Source: a virus
Strand: one strand, 5' to 3'
Length of the DNA stretch: 20,309 nt
Virus record (IMG/VR): IMGVR_UViG_3300022935_000145
Span: 1-20,309 of that record
The position numbers were made by a program, and so were the translations under genes. A model generated the notes under the pieces. It did no database searches and was not told the origin of the DNA. It saw only the letters and a program-made list of their open reading frames with translations. Within the stretch, counting starts at the first letter, position 1. Every line of letters starts with the position of its first letter. This document shows, piece by piece, positions 14,774 through 20,309 of this stretch.

Positions 14774-14869
14774 ATGAACAATATTAAGAAAGCGATCGAA
14801 TGGATCTTATACAAACAGATACCGGCATGGGTGTTGGTAGTATTAGTGATCATTTGGATCTTACTATAG
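14774..14869 (+). CDS. 31-aa single-pass membrane microprotein
   Basis: 31 codons beginning MNNIKKAIEW and ending in a hydrophobic stretch AWVLVVLVIIWILL at the stop. A short basic/amphipathic N-terminus (two Lys, then K14) followed by one predicted membrane helix would place it in the inner membrane with N-terminus inside. It fills most of the gap between gp32 and uvsX and ends 10 bases before the uvsX ATG. No strong Shine-Dalgarno precedes it; the sigma-70 promoter predicts a transcript starting at its ATG. The clean hydrophobic block supports a real gene, but I recognise no family, and it could instead be a translated leader for uvsX. Confidence 0.55.
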   Translation: MNNIKKAIEWILYKQIPAWVLVVLVIIWILL

Positions 14870-14879
14870 GACGATAACA

Positions 14880-15944
14880 ATGACAAAAGTGTTTGACGCA
14901 ACCAAATTTAGAAAGAGCATAACAAAATCAATACAGGGTCTGGGCATAGGATTCAGCGACCCCACAGATTGGATATCAACAGGAAATTATGCATTAAATT
15001 ATTTGATGACCAGTGATTTCAACAAAGGCATTCCATTAGGTAAAGTCACTGTACTTGCAGGGGAATCAGGAGCAGGTAAAAGTTACATAGCATCGGGAAA
15101 CATTATCAAGAATGCACAGGATCAAGGCATCTTTGTTATATTGATTGACACAGAGAACGCATTAGATGAACAATGGCTACAGGCACTTAACGTCGACACG
15201 TCAGAAGAAAAATTATTAAAGTTAAGTATGTCAATGGTAGACGATGTAGCGAAAACCATTTCAGAGTTCATGAAAGGCTATAGAGAACAACACGCAGACA
15301 ACAAGGAAGGTGCACCCAAAGTATTATTTGTAATAGACAGTTTGGGTATGATGCTTACTCCAACAGATGTAAACCAGTTTGAAGCAGGTGACATGAAAGG
15401 TGACTTGGGTAGGAAGCCTAAGGCATTAACGGCACTTGTAAGAAACTGTGTTAATATGTTTGGTAGTTGGAATGTAGGACTTATAGCAACCAATCACACA
15501 TATGCATCACAAGATATGTTTGATCCAGATGACAAGATATCAGGTGGACAAGGATTTATCTATGCATCAAGTATTGTTGTTGCGATGAAAAAATTGAAAC
15601 TTAAAGAAGACGAAAAAGGCAACAAGATATCTGACGTAAGAGGTATCAGGGCCGCTTGTAAAGTAATGAAGACAAGATATGCTAAACCTTTTGAAGGTGT
15701 ACAGGTTAAGATTCCTTACGATACTGGTATGGATCCATACAGTGGACTTGTAGACTTGTTTGAGAAAAAAGGCCTATTAGTACAGCAAGGAAATAGACTG
15801 AAATACATCGATAAAGCAGGCAAAGAACACATAGACTTCAGGAAAGCATGGGTCGGAGATAAATTAGACATGATAATGGCAGAGTTCAAAGAAGAAGCAC
15901 CAGTTGAACAGCCGGAGGAAATTGAAGAGGAAATAAAAGAGTAA
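14880..15944 (+). CDS. uvsX: UvsX RecA-like recombinase
   Basis: 354 residues (T4 UvsX: 391). It forms filaments on gp32-cleared single-stranded DNA and performs strand exchange for recombination-dependent replication. Walker A is GESGAGKS (61-68), Walker B VLFVID (148-153), followed by LIATNHTY (201-208) and the SGGQGFIYASSIVV loop-2 region (221-234), all as in UvsX/RecA. The C-terminus is a long acidic tail (EEAPVEQPEEIEEEIKE), a feature that modulates DNA binding in RecA relatives. AGGA lies nine bases upstream of the ATG. The stop overlaps the next ATG by one base. Confident. Confidence 0.94.
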   Translation: MTKVFDATKFRKSITKSIQGLGIGFSDPTDWISTGNYALNYLMTSDFNKGIPLGKVTVLAGESGAGKSYIASGNIIKNAQDQGIFVILIDTENALDEQWLQALNVDTSEEKLLKLSMSMVDDVAKTISEFMKGYREQHADNKEGAPKVLFVIDSLGMMLTPTDVNQFEAGDMKGDLGRKPKALTALVRNCVNMFGSWNVGLIATNHTYASQDMFDPDDKISGGQGFIYASSIVVAMKKLKLKEDEKGNKISDVRGIRAACKVMKTRYAKPFEGVQVKIPYDTGMDPYSGLVDLFEKKGLLVQQGNRLKYIDKAGKEHIDFRKAWVGDKLDMIMAEFKEEAPVEQPEEIEEEIKE

Positions 15945-16177
15945 TGATCGACTTTACACACGAAGATATCGAGAGGTTGTGGGATTCTGTTGTACACTAC
16001 GTACCTGAAAGACAGAAACTAGACATGGCCATCGATTTCATAAAAAGTCTCGAGGACATTGGCGTTGAACACGATGAGATAAAAGCATCTGCCGAATATG
16101 ATCCAAAACTAGAAGAAGCAATCAACACTGTGTTCGAGGAAGACGAAGAGTCAGACGGATACGGCGAAGATGATTAA
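15944..16177 (+). CDS. Small acidic protein between uvsX and uvsY
   Basis: 77 residues, strongly acidic, ending in a run of Glu/Asp (FEEDEESDGYGEDD). The N-terminal two thirds are predicted helical (DIERLWDSVVHYVPERQKLD, MAIDFIKSLEDIG). No Cys, signal or membrane segment. It overlaps uvsX by one base (TAATG) and uvsY by eight bases, so it is translationally coupled to the two recombination proteins and probably acts with them, for example as a regulator or DNA mimic. That role is inferred only from context and charge; I recognise no named family. Confidence 0.65.
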   Translation: MIDFTHEDIERLWDSVVHYVPERQKLDMAIDFIKSLEDIGVEHDEIKASAEYDPKLEEAINTVFEEDEESDGYGEDD

Positions 16178-16631
16178 TTGGTACAACGAAGTAAGCAGGA
16201 ATTTAGATAAGATACCAGACTGTATCGCATACTTTGACAAGGAATTGTTAGAGGCCAAAAAGCAGTGCAAGATATACGGTAACCTCGAAAAAGCAAGTGC
16301 GGCATTGCCAGGAATAGTTGAAGAAAGATTTGGACAACTACAACAACTGGAAGCGATACTAGAATACCTAAACATTGAATTGCGTAGATTAAGATCAAAA
16401 ACATTCAGGAAATATTTAGAAAACTACAATCGAGCATTATCAAGCAGAGATGCAGAAAAGTATGTTGACGGAGAGGATGATGTTGTTGACATGGATAAAA
16501 TTATAAATGACTTTGCATTGATAAGGAACCAATGGTTAGGCATCACCAAAGGACTAGATCAGAAGCAATGGCAGATAACAAACATTGTGAAACTGAGAGT
16601 GGCGGGCATGGAAGATGCAGACATCAAATAG
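16170..16631 (+). CDS. uvsY: UvsY recombination mediator
   Basis: 153 residues (T4 UvsY: 137). UvsY helps UvsX replace gp32 on single-stranded DNA. The protein is almost entirely helical and charged, with LRRLRSKTFRKYLENYNRAL in the middle, a conserved acidic linker (KYVDGEDDVVDMDKI) and a C-terminal LDQKQWQITNIVKLRVAGMED helix. These parallel the T4 segments around LKARLDYYSG, VLSADKDVLKVDT and IKSRGFAIKHIQDMRAFEAG. Position after uvsX in a coupled cluster supports the call. It overlaps the next gene by 17 bases. Confidence 0.85.
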   Translation: MINWYNEVSRNLDKIPDCIAYFDKELLEAKKQCKIYGNLEKASAALPGIVEERFGQLQQLEAILEYLNIELRRLRSKTFRKYLENYNRALSSRDAEKYVDGEDDVVDMDKIINDFALIRNQWLGITKGLDQKQWQITNIVKLRVAGMEDADIK

Positions 16632-17241
16632 AATAATACTTACAGACGTTGACGGAGTGTTGCTGGAATGGGAACACCATTTCACCAAATGGATGTTACA
16701 ACGTACATTGTTCGACGAACGAGGTGCTAGATATCATCCTCACAGATTACTACCAGACAAAGAAAACACATACGAGATGGCAGAACGTTTTGGTGTGACA
16801 AAAGACGAGATAAGAAAACACATTAGGGAGTTTAATCGAAGTGCCTGGATGGGTACACAGCGTCCAATGATGGAATCACAAACATGGGTAAAACTACTTG
16901 CCGCCGAAGGTTGGACGTTTATTCCTATCACATCACAGACATCAGACATACCGGCACAACAACTGCGTAAGAGAAGATTAGGTGAGTTGTTTGGAGATCA
17001 TGTGTTCACAAATTACCATATACTTGGCACAGGAGCGGACAAAGACAGTGCATTATCGGAGTTTCACAACACCGGACTATATTGGGTCGAGGACAAGCCA
17101 AAGAACGCTGTAGCCGGGCTCAAATACGGTTTAAAGCCTATATTAATCGACCACCCATACAATCAAGACTTTGATCATCCTGACGTTATACGTGTAAGTA
17201 ATTGGAAAGAGATACACCAAATACTTTCAGGAAGAAAATGA
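16615..17241 (+). CDS. HAD-superfamily phosphatase
   Basis: 208 residues. Motif I is D11-V-D13-G (ILTDVDGVLLEW), with D11 the expected nucleophile and D13 the acid/base. ITSQTSD (about 119-125) fits motif II, and YWVEDKPKNA (about 155-164) with E158/D159 fits the C-terminal metal-binding motif. The insert between motifs I and II is a helical cap. HAD enzymes with this layout often dephosphorylate nucleotides, sugars or DNA 3' ends; the substrate cannot be read. It lies between uvsY and a glycosyltransferase and overlaps both (17 bases and ATGA), so it could serve either nucleotide metabolism or sugar processing. Confidence 0.78.
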   Translation: MQTSNRIILTDVDGVLLEWEHHFTKWMLQRTLFDERGARYHPHRLLPDKENTYEMAERFGVTKDEIRKHIREFNRSAWMGTQRPMMESQTWVKLLAAEGWTFIPITSQTSDIPAQQLRKRRLGELFGDHVFTNYHILGTGADKDSALSEFHNTGLYWVEDKPKNAVAGLKYGLKPILIDHPYNQDFDHPDVIRVSNWKEIHQILSGRK

Positions 17242-17912
17242 AGATCTACGTAGGACACGACAGCAGGGAAGATATTGCTTACCAAGTTTGTGAGCACAGT
17301 ATCAAGAGAAGAGATCCGTCTGCAGAAGTAATTCCTTTGAAACAAAAACAGATGCGAGACCAAGGCCTTTACACACGTCCCGTTGACAAACTAGCCTCTA
17401 CAGAATTCACGTTCACAAGATTTTTTGTTCCGTATATGAATGATTTCAAAGGATGGGCAGTATTCTGCGACTGTGATTTTCTATGGAAGATTTCGTCGCA
17501 TGAATTGATCAAATACTGCGACAACAGTAAGGCGGTGGTCTGTGTACAACATGATTACGCTCCAAAAGAAACTACGAAAATGGACGGACAAGTACAGACA
17601 GTGTATCCAAGGAAGAACTGGTCAAGCATGGTACTCTGGAACTGTGAACACCCTAAGAACAAAATTTTAACACCCGATTTACTAAATCAAGAATCTGCCA
17701 AGTTCCTACACAGGTTCAGTTGGTTAGATGATAACGAAATTGGATCATTGCCCATGGAATACAACTGGCTTGTTGGTTGGTATAAAGAACCAGCCGATGG
17801 CACACCAAAAATACTCCATTACACAGAAGGAGGGCCATGGTTTGATGGCTATCGTGACTGCGAGTATGCAGACGACTGGAAGAAAGAACTAATCAATTTA
17901 TTCAGTGCATAA
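17238..17912 (+). CDS. GT-A-fold glycosyltransferase (GT8-like)
   Basis: 224 residues. The start KIYVGHDSREDIAYQVCEHS fits a nucleotide-sugar-binding first strand and helix. D78-C-D80 in VFCDCDFLW is a DxD metal motif, and HYTEGGPWF near the end matches the H-x-x-G-G-P-W-type metal/acceptor motif of GT8-like enzymes. TRFFVPYM and AVFCDCDFLW resemble proteins of this group in marine phages. No membrane segment. I chose the ATG at 17238, which overlaps the HAD stop as ATGA, over an in-frame ATG at 17202. Probably transfers a sugar to a host-surface or phage glycan; donor and acceptor are unknown. Confidence 0.75.
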   Translation: MKIYVGHDSREDIAYQVCEHSIKRRDPSAEVIPLKQKQMRDQGLYTRPVDKLASTEFTFTRFFVPYMNDFKGWAVFCDCDFLWKISSHELIKYCDNSKAVVCVQHDYAPKETTKMDGQVQTVYPRKNWSSMVLWNCEHPKNKILTPDLLNQESAKFLHRFSWLDDNEIGSLPMEYNWLVGWYKEPADGTPKILHYTEGGPWFDGYRDCEYADDWKKELINLFSA

Positions 17913-18355
17913 TGAATTGGGAGAAACTCAAACCAAATCATTTTTTTAAAAATCCTGTGCCCTACGTTTATGCATCAACGTTGGTAGATACTGTTGAATA
18001 TGACAAATTATATGAAAATCAAAACAATCTTACTCATCGAGTTTGGCAAGACTTTGATAAAAAATACAAGACAGGTTTCCAATTCTACAACGACATAAGC
18101 GAAATAAATTTAAAAAAAAATTTAATATGTGCTTGGTTCTTCAAAGAGAGAAATGATCAAAGTGGCGGCGAAGATATTTTGATTGCTGGTAAAAAAATAC
18201 GATATTTTCAAAACACATTCATAATAACAAGATCAAAAGATATTGAAATCCTAAAAAATCAAAAGCGTCAATACATAAGGAGACCTTTTATACAGTTAGA
18301 TCTCAAAGAAAGTGTTTGGGATAATATATTAAAAAGATTCAATAAAAGTTCTTAA
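17912..18355 (+). CDS. Orphan protein, possibly a degenerate oxygenase-type fold
   Basis: 147 residues, AT-rich, coupled to the glycosyltransferase by a one-base overlap (TAATG). The start (NPVPYVYASTLVDTVEYDKL) and the core (CAWFFKERNDQSGGEDILIA, then KKIRYFQNTFIITRS, then RRPFIQLDLK) follow the order of strands seen in small phage 2OG oxygenases, where a GGxD, a K-I-x-Y-x-x-N and a final R-x-F-x-x-x-D occur. However it has only two His (H10 and H42) and no HxD, so metal binding is unlikely. It may be a non-catalytic relative or something else. Its last 27 bases overlap the tail of the convergent minus-strand gene. Confidence 0.45.
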   Translation: MNWEKLKPNHFFKNPVPYVYASTLVDTVEYDKLYENQNNLTHRVWQDFDKKYKTGFQFYNDISEINLKKNLICAWFFKERNDQSGGEDILIAGKKIRYFQNTFIITRSKDIEILKNQKRQYIRRPFIQLDLKESVWDNILKRFNKSS

Positions 18356-19039
18356 AGCGTCAACATCTGCATTCAAATGTCTATCCCGGACTTTTGTCCA
18401 TACAAACTCATCTCGATTAGCAATATTGAAATTTGATCTTATTTGTCTAGCCGCATTATCATTCATTATCTTTTTGGCTTTGAACTCCACTGTGGGAAGA
18501 TACAAGCATCTGTTCAATTTCCTAGCAACTTTCTGTGTGTAGGAATCAACGTGCCAATGCCAGAAAAAGACCGGGGCCAAATAACCCAAAGTATTTGTCC
18601 AGTTCTTGTGGACAGCAAAATGTGCCGCCGGTAAAGGCTTGTCGGGCCACAATGCTATTTTGTCACTATAATCTTTATTACCTTTTACCCTTCCGTCACT
18701 GGGCACGACCATTAAAATTTTATCTTTGAAATTATCAAATTGGTCTGAAATAATCTGATCCCAGTTTTGTGTTTGTACCTGCACGTCATCTCCCATCAGC
18801 ATCACTATGTCATTAGATGCTTTTTCACACATGAGATTCCAACTGTAACAAGTTGATTGATTTGGTCCAACTGTATAATGCTTGTCATCTAACAAGTCTT
18901 TATATTCTTCTAACTTCGGATCATCGTCATTTAGATAAAAAAGAAATTCGGTGTTTCCTTTTTGCGTTTTGGTTGCGGTATCGATTAACCTTTTTGCAAG
19001 TTCGGGCCTACCCCTAGATGGACAGCAAAATGAAATCAT
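18329..19039 (-). CDS. GT2-like glycosyltransferase
   Basis: 236 residues. SFCCPSRGRPELAKRLIDTA is a typical family 2 start, followed by EFLFYLNDDDP (33-41) and the metal motif region DIVMLMGDDVQVQT with D84/D85. HFAVHKNWTNTLGYLAPVFF and HWHVDSYT lie where acceptor-side residues occur. No membrane helix, so a soluble enzyme adding a sugar to a nucleotide-activated or lipid-linked acceptor. Its ATG overlaps the epimerase stop by four bases (ATGA), so the two are coupled in one minus-strand operon. The 3' end overlaps the + strand orphan gene by 27 bases. Confidence 0.75.
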   Translation of the reverse strand: MISFCCPSRGRPELAKRLIDTATKTQKGNTEFLFYLNDDDPKLEEYKDLLDDKHYTVGPNQSTCYSWNLMCEKASNDIVMLMGDDVQVQTQNWDQIISDQFDNFKDKILMVVPSDGRVKGNKDYSDKIALWPDKPLPAAHFAVHKNWTNTLGYLAPVFFWHWHVDSYTQKVARKLNRCLYLPTVEFKAKKIMNDNAARQIRSNFNIANRDEFVWTKVRDRHLNADVDALRTFIESF

Positions 19040-20040
19040 ATCAATTTATTTTTCCAGGTATCTGGTGTGATGTCATTTACAATTTCCAAAGGTAAGTGGT
19101 ACTGGAATTTTTTTATTCCTCGTGTCCTGATGTAATCAGCGGTCTTCTTAACAGACTGTCTCATGTTTGTTGCCGTTTTATATCCCAATAACTTTCTTGC
19201 CTTGTCAGATGAACAAACAGCGAGTTTCACTTCTTTTGGTCTGTCTTTATGATGGATAGGATCTAAGTTCAATCCTGTTTCGTTAGCACAGGCCTCGGCC
19301 AGTTCATTTATTGACACGGGCTCCTCGTCTGGCCCTATGTTGACCACCTCCCCAACAACGTTGTCTTGAAATGCTAGGGCATTGAGGCAGTAAAGGCAAT
19401 CATCTATATAACTGAAACACCTTTGCTGTTCACCATCTCCATAAATGATAGGTTGTTTACCTTGTAACATTCTGTTCAACATGATCGACATCACATTTCT
19501 GAAAGGGTCATCATATTTTTGTCTCGGACCAACTATATTATGAGGTACTGCAATCACGTACTCAACTCCATGTGTTTCACATAAATTTCGTAGTACATCC
19601 TCACCGGCTTTTTTTGCAATTCCATATGGGTCCTGTGGACGGCATTCATAACTTTCTTTGTATGGGAGTTCATCATGATGACCATATCTTGCCATGCTTG
19701 AACAATACACAATACGTTTTACTTTGTTCCTGATAGCGGCTGTGATCGTTGTCACCGATGCTTCAAAAATGTTCTTTGTAACTAAAACGGGCGAAAATAC
19801 AGAAAGACCCTCATAGGCAGTAGCGGCCGTATGATACACGATATCGCAATCTTCCATTGCTTTGGTCATGTTTTCTAAATCGCAACAGTCTACTTGATGA
19901 AATTCAACATCTTGTGGGACATTGTCTGTGTAACCGCCTATCATGTTGTCATTTCCGGCAACTTTATGACCTTGTGAGATCATCAAATCTGCTAAATGTG
20001 ATCCTAAAAAACCAGCGACACCTGTTATAAAAATTTTCAT
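19036..20040 (-). CDS. NAD-dependent sugar epimerase/dehydratase
   Basis: 334 residues, the usual length for extended short-chain dehydrogenases acting on nucleotide sugars. The Rossmann motif is G7-V-A-G10-F-L-G13, the catalytic pair is Y139-G-I-A-K143, and the catalytic Ser is in YCSSMARYG (S114/S115). PHNIVGPRQKYDDP and RCFSYIDDCLYCL match conserved UDP-glucose 4-epimerase-type positions. Close to GalE/WbpP-like enzymes, but 4,6-dehydratase or reductase activity cannot be excluded by eye. It would supply an activated sugar for the coupled glycosyltransferase. A late-type box lies immediately upstream on the minus strand. Confidence 0.88.
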   Translation of the reverse strand: MKIFITGVAGFLGSHLADLMISQGHKVAGNDNMIGGYTDNVPQDVEFHQVDCCDLENMTKAMEDCDIVYHTAATAYEGLSVFSPVLVTKNIFEASVTTITAAIRNKVKRIVYCSSMARYGHHDELPYKESYECRPQDPYGIAKKAGEDVLRNLCETHGVEYVIAVPHNIVGPRQKYDDPFRNVMSIMLNRMLQGKQPIIYGDGEQQRCFSYIDDCLYCLNALAFQDNVVGEVVNIGPDEEPVSINELAEACANETGLNLDPIHHKDRPKEVKLAVCSSDKARKLLGYKTATNMRQSVKKTADYIRTRGIKKFQYHLPLEIVNDITPDTWKNKLI

Positions 20041-20046
20041 TTTTGA

Positions 20047-20054
20047 TATTTAAT
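20047..20054 (-). promoter_or_regulatory. Late-type box ATTAAATA on minus strand before the epimerase
   Basis: Reading the minus strand, ATTAAATA ends seven bases before the epimerase ATG, so a T4-style late transcript would start one base upstream of it. This is the same spacing as before gp16 and the 704-residue gene, on the opposite strand, which argues the motif is a real phage signal. Confidence 0.5.
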
Positions 20055-20059
20055 TTGTA

Positions 20060-20309
20060 TCATGACCTGTAAAAAACTTTATCTGGCCAATGATCCATAA
20101 GCACTTTAAAACCTAACGATCCTATGTATTTTTCAACTTCGATATTATTACTACCGTATTTTTTTGTGTTGTTGTTCAATTCGATCATGAGGTATTGTGT
20201 TGTTTTCAGTGTATCTTCGGCACCTTTGATAACTTGCATCTCATACCCTTCTACATCTATCTTTATAAGATCAACGTTAGTAAAATTAAAACTGTCCAGC
20301 GTAACCATT
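20060..20309 (-). CDS. FkbM-family methyltransferase, C-terminal part
   Basis: Only the last 82 codons are in the window, and the frame is open to its edge. VDLIKIDVEGYEMQVIKGAE is the conserved late motif of FkbM-type SAM-dependent methyltransferases (strand 4 with IDVEG, then a helix), followed by YLMIELNNN. Complete members are usually over 200 residues, so the Met at 20308 is probably internal. FkbM enzymes often methylate sugars of surface polysaccharides, in keeping with the epimerase and glycosyltransferase downstream in the same operon (19-base gap). Confidence 0.8.
   Translation of the reverse strand, partial: MVTLDSFNFTNVDLIKIDVEGYEMQVIKGAEDTLKTTQYLMIELNNNTKKYGSNNIEVEKYIGSLGFKVLMDHWPDKVFYRS

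Noticed and set aside
1-20309. CRISPR array, integrase, attachment site or insertion sequence
   Set aside because: No regularly spaced repeats, transposase or integrase motifs, or flanking direct repeats were seen; the layout is that of a lytic T4-like phage.

Overview
The window reads as a piece of a T4-like (Tevenvirinae-type) marine myovirus genome. The core genes, the compact layout (overlapping stops and starts, gaps mostly under 120 bases) and several proteins that resemble conserved unknowns of marine cyanophages and pelagiphages all point this way. The DNA is AT-rich, which fits a Pelagibacter- or picocyanobacteria-type host, but the host cannot be fixed from the sequence. No tRNA, rRNA, CRISPR array, transposon or integrase was seen.

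Bases 1-5326 are the tail module: an enlarged tail sheath (gp18, 5' end outside the window), the tail tube (gp19), a second protein with a tube-like N-terminal domain, and a small conserved virion-type protein. A tight terminator/late-promoter/start unit sits behind gp19. The portal gene gp20 follows gp19 in T4 but is not here. Bases 5341-9229 mix head and packaging genes (gp4 head-completion nuclease, gp16 small terminase, and two marine T4-like unknowns, one with a capsid-targeting-like N-terminus) with two cargo genes: a 2-oxoglutarate/Fe(II) oxygenase and a radical SAM/SPASM protein. Bases 9269-13602 hold the large terminase gp17, a 704-residue conserved unknown and a second 2OG oxygenase.

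Bases 13603-17241 are the recombination/replication module: gp32 single-strand binding protein, a 31-residue membrane microprotein that is easy to miss, UvsX recombinase, a small acidic protein, UvsY mediator and a HAD-family phosphatase. A near-consensus sigma-70 promoter lies inside a hairpin between gp32 and uvsX. Bases 17238-20309 are a surface-glycan module. A GT-A glycosyltransferase and an orphan run on the + strand and meet tail to tail with a minus-strand operon (FkbM-type methyltransferase fragment, NAD-dependent sugar epimerase, GT2-like glycosyltransferase).

A recurring regulatory signature is a T4-late-type TAAATA box placed so close to the ATG that the predicted transcript starts at or within about two bases of the start codon. 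It precedes the tube-like gene, gp16, the 203-residue gene, gp17, the 704-residue gene and, on the other strand, the epimerase. gp19, gp32 and uvsX instead carry Shine-Dalgarno sequences. This suggests late genes made partly as leaderless mRNAs. All functional calls rest on reading motifs by eye, without a database search.
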